A stretch of DNA of 43,369 nucleotides from Stentor coeruleus (Eukaryota; Ciliophora; Heterotrichea; Heterotrichida; Stentoridae), in NCBI GenBank assembly GCA_001970955.1, contig MPUH01000606.1, positions 1-43,369 of the forward strand, given 5' to 3'. A program made the position numbers and the translations under genes. The notes beneath the pieces were generated by a model. That model was not told the origin of the DNA, made no database searches, and worked only from the letters and a program-made list of their open reading frames with translations. Positions 21,501-29,835 of the stretch are shown here, piece by piece; positions within the stretch are counted from its first letter, which is position 1, and each line of letters opens with the position of its first letter.

Positions 21501-23529
21501 TAAAGATGTAGAAGAAGAGCTTAATGGTATGCATAATGTGTTTATTGGGGATTTGATAGAAAAAAAAGTGTACTTAAGAGATGAGAAAAACAATTACTTT
21601 GCTATAACAAGTGAAGGGAAACTAGAAACTTCTATAGTTTCAGTTGTTAAAACTGAGATAGTTCCAGAAATTTTTATCATACAAAACAATGGGGAAGGCT
21701 ATGAACTTATTGATACCCAACAAATGGAGTCAATTCGTTTGCAGGTTTCTACAGACCCTAGGATTTTCCAGGAAGGTAATTTGCAATATCACTGTTTCTA
21801 TACCCCGGTCTGCACAACTTTACTAGAAAAAGGTCATCTTCCAGAGTCGATATTAACAACTTACTCATATAGTGATGCTTTTTCTACACTAAAATCGCAA
21901 ATCCAAAGACCAATTCCTCAAGAATCCCCTTATTTATTTACATTTAGAGCTTTTACTAAACACCCAGAAATCACTCAAGAGAAAAATGAACTTTTTATTC
22001 AAGATCTTGCTAGGTATAATGAATGGAAACAATTGCAAACAACTGTGCGTAATGAGTTTGGTGTTGAAGACTCAAGAGATGAAAAGGTTAAAGAAGAAGA
22101 ATTTGCTATAAAGAAAAAGATCTTCGCTTATAGACAAGATGAAAAGCTCAAATATGTTGTGAAATATGAAGAGTTTAAAGAGAAAATGCTAGGTTTAGTC
22201 ATGGGGCAGATTCAAAAAGAGAAAGATGATGAGGAAATGAAAAACGAAGAAATCATGAGAAGGCAACGACAAAGCACTAGAGTTATCGAAAAAGAGGTTT
22301 TTGTAAAGAAAAGGCATGTACGACAAAACATCAGAAGAGATTCTCAAGAAGTTCCAGAACTAGCATATAGAGCTGGAGGATTCTTAAACTATTTCCTATC
22401 AAAAGAAGGAAAAATATATCTCCATGAACACCCACCTGCAAAAAGAGTAGTCGATAATACAATCAAACCTCTTGAAGAAGTACATCCTGAAGAACTCCAG
22501 CCTGAAGAAGCTAAATATTATGACAGTATGAAAAATTCTTTAAATATGGTTGCTTCATCGCCAAAAAGCAACACAAAAAACATCGAAAACGACAACCCTT
22601 TTGTCGCACTTGAGCCTGAAGTCCATTCAAAGCAAAAATACAAAGCTAAACCTGTCATCTTAAAGCCTGTGACAAAGCCAAGCGTTTTTGCTGAGGTTGA
22701 GCGTCTACAAAAGCTTAGAGAACAAGCAGAAAAAGATGCAGCTGAAGAATATTCTCTTATAAAAAGCAAGAATTTTGATGTATATGGTAATGCACGCAAA
22801 GAAAAAGTTCCTGTCGCAGCACTTAAAACAACATCGCCACAAAGCACACCAAATGCTAGGTTTATACTCACAGAAAGTGCTACAGACAGAAGATTAAGAA
22901 CAATTTCTCAATCAAATAGAGTGCATATTAAAGCTCCAACTGTACAAGATATGAGAAGAGAAGGAACACATAGTGTTTTATATAGAGCATTAATGAAAAA
23001 GCAAAGTTATAAAGAAATGATTGAAACACAGAATATGATGATTTCAGCTTATACTAATGACCCACTTAAAAAAAGCTTACAAATTATTCCTGCATCAATA
23101 AGATTTGGGGTGGTTAAAGCAAATGAGATTTACGAAATGAGTGTTTTATTAAAAAATGAAGATAATCAATTATTGAGATATATAATAAGACAACCAAATC
23201 GTAAGGAAGTTAAAGTTTTATTTAAGCCAGGGCCAATTGCTCCAGGTATGTTTGTAAAAATTTCTGTTGAAGTTTGTGTGAAAATTGCAGAAAAGATTGA
23301 GTGTGAGTTTGAAATCGCTACGAAGACTGAGATTTATAAGATACCTATTTTTGCTAATGTAGTAGGATCAGAAGAGTTTGAAAGGATTAATGAGGAAAGT
23401 CAACGCTTGCATGGACGCAGTGTGATTAAGCCAACAGTTAAAGTTAAAGCACAGAACTTTTCAACTGTTCGTTGGGGTGAAAGTACAAGTTCTGATGTTA
23501 ACTTGCCGAGAGTGGTAGTCTTTAACTGA
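18595..23529 (+). CDS. SPAG17: SPAG17/PF6, ciliary central-pair projection protein
   Basis: A 1644-residue uninterrupted protein. The C-terminal domain (SIRFGVVKANEIYEMSVLLK, then VKVLFKPGPIAPGMFVKISV, about residues 1500-1565) matches the immunoglobulin-like, ASH-type end of SPAG17 of animals and PF6 of Chlamydomonas. The central part shows the family's TVIRYLDDYIQVLFSNG and YYTDGSMIVEHADGTKM segments (about 800-890). Residues about 235-340 are an almost pure Lys/Glu linker. SPAG17/PF6 belongs to the C1a projection of the axonemal central pair and is needed for normal ciliary beating (family knowledge), which fits a heavily ciliated cell. Length is shorter than the human protein (over 2000). 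Stop is TGA, with a TAA soon after in the same frame. Convergent with the CDF gene, 117 bp apart. Confidence 0.9.
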   Translation: MRPKRKDEKKQEEEIDFSTLPPWTSIVVTIEWHSYISDLKAHFPASQFFPLTREEIIAHSREKGTILPDMADTAIPAEMMGKAFKDKLLNLDVQGRKAKKETIQKYELAEKQRAEAIEKGQVPPDNPIPPFNPTKPDRVYLLTGFPKSQDEAEAMGKYGGCVHLFVYFRPEANEGKQMFAKLVEEYQSKVASGTAEGDPPEEPRLPETWRYLQNAMWKSPKNSPLKNLLILPIEYQANKPQEVAEVKEEEDKKAKNKKKGRKENDEKRREELKKIEEKKKEEQKKIEEAKKKEEEKKKEEEKKKSEESKKKEESKKKLSKEEEKKKKDEEVKVDEKVEVVDNTPPDPKKVFITESVQKIHDLAALFIKYSNWKEVSQLHPLFPALLNDMEPNSVLLEKISPQGTPEPYKIIADLPSVDDAPKAWDLRVFNKLFNSEDDFCAGVEYFLAVLIQALTYSQEYINNSLSEPQSIFQSFEQKIAAIFLRQVQETDCIVVDEINVADRTSKNKSFELGLKISEVEKQFLRELVVPGVNRLLMPPLPEKSFGPRHALKCEMYPFSSFEIEEFERLLMLKHIEEYLYSKIGEKWDMSKREYTEKMSCSLLKQRISKCLLFDPEVLPIYYAREDCLILVLSYIIPNTGLNSFCWEGKWRVRPNFHQWYKYFNAEIPIMDFYDIDEGLVGPLMEKKTVAFPADGSIFTLKEFTIGPRVITESQREELYSSKYIGFIQKHGSVFGIRDDEIWYNFPDKTYAVCTSNTLNITVQGLTLKFTPGTVLQELSSMTLRKSLGGDYEKSRAITGKGTVIRYLDDYIQVLFSNGNVSVFKDEIWTSTNNKGLRVCRKGEEIWEIDPIPCAEVTDPYTFIKTMTRDDNVTVIYYTDGSMIVEHADGTKMYSDSSQVIVESPGYAPVKVLLLEEGFEYETFLIDESIVMITQNHITLYAHDMRILRVCDDVVKFLSGEAIALLQEEGKDVEEELNGMHNVFIGDLIEKKVYLRDEKNNYFAITSEGKLETSIVSVVKTEIVPEIFIIQNNGEGYELIDTQQMESIRLQVSTDPRIFQEGNLQYHCFYTPVCTTLLEKGHLPESILTTYSYSDAFSTLKSQIQRPIPQESPYLFTFRAFTKHPEITQEKNELFIQDLARYNEWKQLQTTVRNEFGVEDSRDEKVKEEEFAIKKKIFAYRQDEKLKYVVKYEEFKEKMLGLVMGQIQKEKDDEEMKNEEIMRRQRQSTRVIEKEVFVKKRHVRQNIRRDSQEVPELAYRAGGFLNYFLSKEGKIYLHEHPPAKRVVDNTIKPLEEVHPEELQPEEAKYYDSMKNSLNMVASSPKSNTKNIENDNPFVALEPEVHSKQKYKAKPVILKPVTKPSVFAEVERLQKLREQAEKDAAEEYSLIKSKNFDVYGNARKEKVPVAALKTTSPQSTPNARFILTESATDRRLRTISQSNRVHIKAPTVQDMRREGTHSVLYRALMKKQSYKEMIETQNMMISAYTNDPLKKSLQIIPASIRFGVVKANEIYEMSVLLKNEDNQLLRYIIRQPNRKEVKVLFKPGPIAPGMFVKISVEVCVKIAEKIECEFEIATKTEIYKIPIFANVVGSEEFERINEESQRLHGRSVIKPTVKVKAQNFSTVRWGESTSSDVNLPRVVVFN

Positions 23530-23646
23530 AGTTTTTATTCTTAAACATCTTATAAATCATTATTATTTTACCATAAGATATGAATGCACCAAAAGTTGCT
23601 ATGGAATGCTAGGAATACATTTTTGAAAACTATCAAAGTCTATAAA

Positions 23647-24594
23647 TTACTTAAGCTTTAAAGAATTCTCACAATCTAGATTATGCTCTTCGCAAGGCTC
23701 TTCAACTTGAATAGTAGTATGATGTATGCCATACTTTTCATTACAAAGCCTTGTTGCTTCTTCTAGCACCTTAATAGGATTAGCTGCTGCAAGGTGACAT
23801 GACATAGAAACAATCCCTAAATTAAGACTCCATACATGCAAATCATGAAGTTCCATAACCCCTTGAATATCTTTCAGCTCAGTTTTAAGCGATGAAAGGT
23901 TGATTTCCATAGGCGCTCTTTCCATAAGAACCCCAATACTATCATAAGTGGCTTTAAACGTATAGATATACACAACAACTATTAATATTAAAGCGCATAT
24001 TGGATCAATCAAATACATTTCTGGGTATATATGAATTCCTATAGCTGCTATAATAATAATCGCACTTTCTACTAATTCAATAAGAAAATGAGTATGCTTA
24101 GTTTTCATATTCACATACAAAGCTCTATATTTTGTTTCTGGAACATCTGTGATTTTACCCATTAACATCCATATAATGAGATTGTATACAAAGCCAATCA
24201 CAGCGCATATGAGCATATATAGACTATTAGTTTTATATGACTCAAGTATATGATAAACACATTCATATACGAGCCAAATTGAAAGTGCCCATATAATAGC
24301 TACACTCATTAAAAAGCCCAAAATCTCAACCCGGTAATACCCATATGACATTTTAGATGATCTAGACACAGATTTAGCGCTACAAATGCTCCCAACTAAG
24401 AAAATCGAAACATCAGCTAAAGTGTTTATCACATCTGTCATTATCGCCAATGAACCTGCCATGAGCCCTCCAACTAATTCAACAATAAAAACCAGGATAG
24501 CGAAAAACGTGCAGGCATACATTTTTTTCTTGTCTATCTGATTTTGAACTGAAACGTGATTACTTACAAGCCCTTCACAAATTCCCGGATCCAT
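23647..24594 (-). CDS. Cation diffusion facilitator (ZnT/SLC30 family) with an altered metal site
   Basis: A 315-residue six-helix CDF transporter: VGGLMAGSLAIMTDVINTLAD in TM1-2, YRVEILGFLMSVAIIW in TM3, and the cytosolic domain with ELHDLHVWSLN and HHTTIQVEEPCEEH. CDF proteins export Zn2+ or Mn2+ from the cytosol by proton antiport. The transport site is normally His-x3-Asp in TM2 and His-x3-Asp in TM5. Here TM2 has Asn57-x3-Asp61 and TM5 has His169-x3-Glu173. An Asn in TM2 is known from human ZnT10, a Mn2+ exporter, so a substrate other than zinc is possible (inference). The His-rich loop between TM4 and TM5 is absent. The upstream gene ends only 23 bp before the annotated ATG; Met25 is an alternative start that still precedes TM1. 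Stop is TAA. Confidence 0.88.
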   Translation of the reverse strand: MDPGICEGLVSNHVSVQNQIDKKKMYACTFFAILVFIVELVGGLMAGSLAIMTDVINTLADVSIFLVGSICSAKSVSRSSKMSYGYYRVEILGFLMSVAIIWALSIWLVYECVYHILESYKTNSLYMLICAVIGFVYNLIIWMLMGKITDVPETKYRALYVNMKTKHTHFLIELVESAIIIIAAIGIHIYPEMYLIDPICALILIVVVYIYTFKATYDSIGVLMERAPMEINLSSLKTELKDIQGVMELHDLHVWSLNLGIVSMSCHLAAANPIKVLEEATRLCNEKYGIHHTTIQVEEPCEEHNLDCENSLKLK

Positions 24595-24617
24595 TTATAC
24601 TTTATAAGGTTTAAATT

Positions 24618-25943
24618 TTAATTAGTAAAGGTACATATAGTTAATCTGCGTCTAGCTTGAATTGGGACTTTTATTAAAGGCATTGTTATTTCTATATCAT
24701 CAGTATTAAGATTTCTGATTAAACTGTTAACTATTGCCATAGGCCAGAGCTCACCAACTATATCGTTAAGATAGTCATAATATATGAGCTCTGCTAACTT
24801 AGTTATAAGTTGAGATGAGTAATTTTTACAATAATCCTTCTGTAGTTTTTCGGGAAAAAGACTCCAAAGACTTAAAAGCCGAACTTCATTTATTTCATCT
24901 TCAATCAAAATATCCAACCACTCTTCACTAAAAAAATCTTCTAGTAATTGATTTATAGTTATTGCCACAATTGTTACTTTTGCTTGTGTCTCATCTGATA
25001 TTGCCTCTTTTACAATATCATCAATTGAGTAATTATTAATAAAAGATTCACAAATTTCTAAGGCAAATCTTTCTTTAATCAAAGTTTCAATAATTGTATT
25101 AATTTCTTCTTCTATTGTCCCTGTATATATGATTTCATGAGAATCTAAATATTCTATTTCTTTAGATAAAGCATATGCTTTGCAAGCTACATCATAAACT
25201 TCATATGCAAGAACTTCTTGTAAATATTTGTCTAAAACAGAACTTGAAAATAGTAATAAGTAAGCTAAAAGGACTTCATTATATGATTCTTGGGATATTT
25301 TTTGACAAAAGTCATCAAAGAAACTATCTATTAGTTGTCCTGATATATAACAAGCAATTTTATATGTTTCTTGTTGGTATTCGTTATCTTCAAGTTCTGA
25401 ACTTGTATCTTCATTATCATTTTTTACAGATACTAATGAATCGTGGTTTAGATGAACTGCAGCTCTGACTAAAATCCGAGCTTTATTCAAAACTTTCGCT
25501 ATAGGTAATGATTTTTTCACTATACTTGGAAGAATAGAGTATTTCTGAGGAGTTTTTTTAGTGGATTTTTCAGGATTGGCTGAAGTCTTTGTTAATACAT
25601 GACTAATTTTAGATGATCTTCTTGGCACAATTTTTTCGCTTAAACATGTAGGTTTGAGTATTAGTTTTTTTTTAAAAGAAGGGTTTATTATTGAGAAGTT
25701 TGAGTTTGGTACTTGCAAGCTTTTTCGGCTTTCTCTATGGTCGTTTATGAAATGTGAGAAGTCTTCGTTGCTTAAGGTATGAGTGTATTTTTCAACAGAT
25801 GTGGAGATTTGATGCAAAGATTTTGAGGACTTTTTGAGGTTGGATAAGGAATTTTCAGTTAATGTAGGTTTTAGTTTTGGTCTGAAAAGTAGTTTATTTG
25901 AAGATAAGCTTGCTCTTTTTGACATTTCTATATAAGCCATCAC
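24618..25943 (-). CDS. Hypothetical protein, basic N-terminus and helical acidic C-terminus
   Basis: A 441-residue protein that I do not recognise. Residues 1-150 are rich in Ser, Lys and Leu, probably disordered. From about 190 to 425 it is predicted by eye to be long amphipathic helices with many Glu and Asp (QLIDSFFDDFCQKISQESYN, ETLIKERFALEICESFINNY, LLEDFFSEEWLDILIEDEIN). The repeated acidic helical hairpins suggest a protein-interaction scaffold, but no family is clear. A second Met at residue 7 is a possible start. It lies directly upstream of the CDF gene on the same strand with a 23-bp gap. Stop is TAA. Confidence 0.7.
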   Translation of the reverse strand: MMAYIEMSKRASLSSNKLLFRPKLKPTLTENSLSNLKKSSKSLHQISTSVEKYTHTLSNEDFSHFINDHRESRKSLQVPNSNFSIINPSFKKKLILKPTCLSEKIVPRRSSKISHVLTKTSANPEKSTKKTPQKYSILPSIVKKSLPIAKVLNKARILVRAAVHLNHDSLVSVKNDNEDTSSELEDNEYQQETYKIACYISGQLIDSFFDDFCQKISQESYNEVLLAYLLLFSSSVLDKYLQEVLAYEVYDVACKAYALSKEIEYLDSHEIIYTGTIEEEINTIIETLIKERFALEICESFINNYSIDDIVKEAISDETQAKVTIVAITINQLLEDFFSEEWLDILIEDEINEVRLLSLWSLFPEKLQKDYCKNYSSQLITKLAELIYYDYLNDIVGELWPMAIVNSLIRNLNTDDIEITMPLIKVPIQARRRLTICTFTN

Positions 25944-26780
25944 TCTTTTTGATTCCTTACAAATTATTCAATTTAAATCTCTAGGGATATTAAGTTATTG
26001 TATAATTTTGGTATGGGTTAATGCAAAATATGCTATGAGAGTTTTATTGGAATTGAAATTTTATGCAAATTTTATAATTAGATACTTTTTGATATAAAAA
26101 AATAGGAAATTACAAGTTATTTAATAAGTAAATCTTTGAATTAGCTATTAAGTTTTGCAAAGATTAATAGATAGTTTTAATTGAAATTAAGTATTAAAGG
26201 TATTAAAAAAGTATTGGAATTAGGTTTAGATTAAAAGTTTATGAAATCATATTTGTGAATTTTATTATAGTGTGTATCATAAATAAGAAATAAATAAAGT
26301 TTGAATGAATACTAAGAGATTAGCTTCCTTAAAATTATTTCTTATTTTTATACACTTATAATTTAATTTTCATTATTTTCACTTGTTAAAACTTTATTCT
26401 TATTAAATTGATGCAACCAAGTCATTTAAAAAAAAAAACTAAACTTGATGACTATATTCATTATAATGCTAACTTACTAAGATATGATTATCTTATCAGT
26501 AAGAATAAACTTATAAAATTTAAGTAATTTATTGATAAACTAACTATTAAAAGTATTTTTTTATAAACTTTAATATTATGACAATAATAATTTGTTTTCA
26601 AAACAAACTCGCTCATAAGAGAATTAAAATTTATTTCTCAAAAACCAGCATAATCAATTACTTTAAAACAACTTTATTTTCAAGTCCAAAATTAACACAA
26701 AATTTAAATCAAACCTACTTAAAAAAAACTTAAAAACCTTTCAAAATTTGCAAACATTAAATAATTCCTAATTAACTTCT
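25944..26780. other. Gene-free AT-rich stretch
   Basis: An 837-bp spacer with long A and T runs. I see no gene, RNA or repeat that can be supported. Confidence 0.6.
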
Positions 26781-27596
26781 TCACGTAGCTCTTTTCAAAA
26801 AACTCTTTAAATCAATTCCACACTTAAACGAGACTTTTACTTGAAAAGGTGCTAAAGCCTTATACCTTTTCGACTTATTATTATTCTTAACTTGATTTTC
26901 AGAGCAATCTGTAAAAGTTTCAACAGACAGAGGCGTAGATACAAAGCTATTGTTATAACTTTCACCAAGATTCTTATTAGTAATATTTTTAGTTATTGCC
27001 AATGGAGAAAAAGTACATTCAGCAAGATAGTTTTTACCATTTTCTATATGCGAATCATCACCATCCTCTTTCATTGAATCAATACAAGGTTTTTTTATTT
27101 CAAGAGCTGAGAGGTTTAGAAAGGATTTAAAACATTTTTTTGTTGGTATAGAATCTTTTTTAGCAAAGGGCATGGATTCAACAGTGATCTTGTTAGGAAG
27201 TAGATGATTTATAGTGAATTCCTTGGGTTCAGATGGATTTTCAAGGGTTATTTTTTGAGTTTTGGTTGTTTTCGGTATTTCTTTGCCTTCTGTATGCTGC
27301 TGAAAGTGTTTCCTTTCATAAATTTCGGCCAGAATGCGCGACTTTTCTGTGATTTTGGGTTTTTCTTGGAGTTCTTTAAGCTTTTCTTCATCGAGGGTCT
27401 TTTTTAATGCTTCCAAACGCTTTTTTGTTTGAGATTGATAGTTTAAGAGTTTATCTTCAATTTTAAGACCAGAATGGGCTCGTGTTTTCAATGGAATATC
27501 TTTAGGTATATATTCTTCTGGCATTCTTACAGGCTTAGACTTTCTGTTAGATGAAGCGGACCGAGGTCTTACTGCTGTAGTTGAAATATGCGACAT
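26781..27596 (-). CDS. Hypothetical basic protein, 271 residues
   Basis: A Lys-rich protein with a disordered-looking N-terminus (PRSASSNRKSKPVRMPEEYI), a helical segment at about 45-110 (KIEDKLLNYQSQTKKRLEAL, KPKITEKSRILAEIYERKHF) and a Ser/Asn-rich C-terminal half. The phrase KPKITEKSRILA resembles short motifs scattered through many ciliate and cytoskeletal proteins, but this is too weak to assign a function. It stops at TGA; a TAA lies two codons on in the same frame. Neighbours are a hypothetical gene on the same strand and a kinase relic. Confidence 0.65.
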   Translation of the reverse strand: MSHISTTAVRPRSASSNRKSKPVRMPEEYIPKDIPLKTRAHSGLKIEDKLLNYQSQTKKRLEALKKTLDEEKLKELQEKPKITEKSRILAEIYERKHFQQHTEGKEIPKTTKTQKITLENPSEPKEFTINHLLPNKITVESMPFAKKDSIPTKKCFKSFLNLSALEIKKPCIDSMKEDGDDSHIENGKNYLAECTFSPLAITKNITNKNLGESYNNSFVSTPLSVETFTDCSENQVKNNNKSKRYKALAPFQVKVSFKCGIDLKSFLKRAT

Positions 27597-27964
27597 GAAT
27601 ATTATATATAATGTGGTCTATTAGATTATAACACTTAATATAATAACAGAGAAATTTATTATATTCATAAAATTAGCGCATTAATTATGATAATGATTTA
27701 TATTAGAGGTATTATATATGATATTATAAGGATGGGTATATAGGGTGGGAAAGATTATGAAATGATGAGATTTGTTAGAATTAAGAAGCTTAAATGATGA
27801 TTAAGATAATTAATAGGCTTAAAGAATTAATTGAGGATTTATAAGTGAATGCTCTTGAAATGTGTGAATTGATTTTAAATTTTGAAAAATTATAGTTTAA
27901 GGCTTGGATAAAGGATAATATCACAATAGTTTAAAGCTTAGATCCTGATGATTTTTAGGCATTT
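27597..27964. other. Gene-free spacer
   Basis: About 370 bp between the start of the 271-residue gene and the end of the kinase relic on the same strand. I see nothing that can be supported. Confidence 0.6.
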
Positions 27965-28888
27965 TTAACTTATCCTATCTTTTATCAAAACAGGGTGATG
28001 AACTCTTTCATCATTTTCATCAATAACTAAAAACTCATTCTCAAGTAGCTAATAGGCATGAGGTCTTAAGTCAACAGAACTCAAACATAACTCAATAAAT
28101 TTCTTAACCTCAATATCTAATATCTTATCTAATGCTTGAGGTTTTATCCCTGATATCACCCTATTGTATATTTCAAGAAGAGTCTTACACTCAACATACG
28201 GAAAATTATGAGTATATAATTCAAAGATACATAATCCAAAACAATATATGTCAACACTTGGACCATAGCATTCTTCATATAACCCTGGAGCCATATATTG
28301 AGGAGTACCAAACAATATTTTGTTATGAGAATTTTTATGAATATACTAGAACTTAAATCTCCTATTCTAGCATCTCATGCACTTGAACTAATAAATATGT
28401 TGTCACATTTTAGATTACGATGGTTTTTGGGAATGAAGGTATATTAAGTCTTCAAGCATATCTTTGTCTCATTGCTTAATGACCCTTAAATGAGGTTTTT
28501 ATCTTTTTAGATATCAATTGAGAGAACCATCTGTCATGATTTCTGTGATGAAAGCCAGTCCTTCTTTTACTCGATTGTGCCAAGATTTTATGAAATGGGC
28601 AATCTTTGTTGTTTTAACTTTTTGATTAGTGTGATTTCATCACGAACACACTTTTTTCATCTTGTGGGTTTTAAGAACAATCCAGGCTACTTCACATCCC
28701 ATTTTATTATCTACAGTTTTGTAGACAGCTTTAAATGTTCCAAGCCCTAGTTCTTTTTTAGATTATATTGAACTTAATTGTGAGAAGCGGCCTTTAGGAG
28801 AAATTTCTACTATTTGATATTTATTATCTTCAGTGTTTGGCTTACTATCTCTTTCTATTAACTCTACTTCACTTTCTAATTCAGTCAT
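27965..28888 (-). pseudogene. WNK-like protein kinase pseudogene
   Basis: Translation from the ATG at 28888 shows the WNK-type start ELGLGTFKAVYKTVDNKMGC followed by EVAW, then VRDEITLIKKLK in another frame, FITEIMTDGSLN, HRNLKCDNIFISSSA in a third frame, and GTPQYMAPGLYEECYGPSVD, IYCFGLCIFELYTHNFPYVE and ELCLSSVDLRPHAY. These are the P-loop, catalytic-loop and activation-loop regions of a kinase. The frame is cut by TAA, TGA and TAG stops and several small shifts. The catalytic Asp of HRD is Asn (HRN) and the APE motif is APG. So the gene is dead or nearly so. The longest intact piece (28049-28315) is the C-lobe. None of the breaks fit a 15-nt GT-AG intron as far as I can see. Confidence 0.8.
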
Positions 28889-29835
28889 TTAAATAACATT
28901 ATAAATATGATAAAATTTTATTAAGTTTTTGAAATTTCCATTGTGGTCATGGGTATGAAGATTATAAAATGATTTGATTAGAGCGTTTTTTATAAAGCTT
29001 ATATAATAAACTGATTTATGTTTAATATAAATTTGCTGAACTTCCGTAATTTAAGCAGATAGGCTTTTCCACAAACAATTTATGTTCTTGACACCATAAA
29101 GTAGCATAATTTTCATCTCTGATCATTTCATAGAGCAACATCCCATTCATATATATAGCATTTGAAAATATAAAAAAAATGTTTAATAGGCTGAAAGATG
29201 AATTTTGCAGTTTCGTATATAGTAGTAATGAAATTGTTGTCATAATTCAGATTTTTTAATATAGTTTTCTTATATTAAATATAATTGAAAACTTTAGATC
29301 AAACTAGTAAGCACTCTATCATAGTAGCGAATTTTCTGTGTAAATCAAAAATTTTGAATAGTAAATCTCTGAACCTCTATTTGCATTGAGCCCATTGCAT
29401 AGTTACTATGGAAAGAAAATACTTATGCTATTATATAATGTAATAATATCATTTATATTCTTATATATTATTAAAAAAAACTAAAATTTCAACAAAAATG
29501 CATTTTATTATAAAACAAACTCTTGAACTGTTTAAAATAGTGCTATATGGTATTAAATTTGAATTAATTATAAAAACCGAATTGCAAGATAAGACCAGAC
29601 TAATTCATAGCTTAATTAAATATGATAAAAAAGTAATTTATAGCGTAAAAAACTGAAAAATATTAGAAATTGGTCAACACTTGACTCTGAATAAATATGA
29701 AGTAATACCCAATTAATACTGCATCATAATGCTTAACAATTATAATCTACTATTATTTATAACTAAAACATATAATCCTCACTAAATCTCAATAGTTATT
29801 CCATGAAATAATATCACCCATATAAAAAATATCCC
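28889..29835. other. Gene-free stretch before the WD40-channel gene
   Basis: About 950 bp, AT-rich. A 73-codon open frame (29022-29243, minus) has a hydrophobic start but no recognisable content and I do not call it. Promoters for the WD40-channel gene and the former kinase gene should lie here. Confidence 0.5.

Noticed and set aside
27965..28888. Kinase gene with several 15-nt introns
   Set aside because: The breaks include small shifts and stops without GT...AG 15-mers around them, and catalytic residues are changed.
29022..29243. 73-codon minus-strand frame
   Set aside because: Hydrophobic start and no recognisable family; length is within chance for the spacer.
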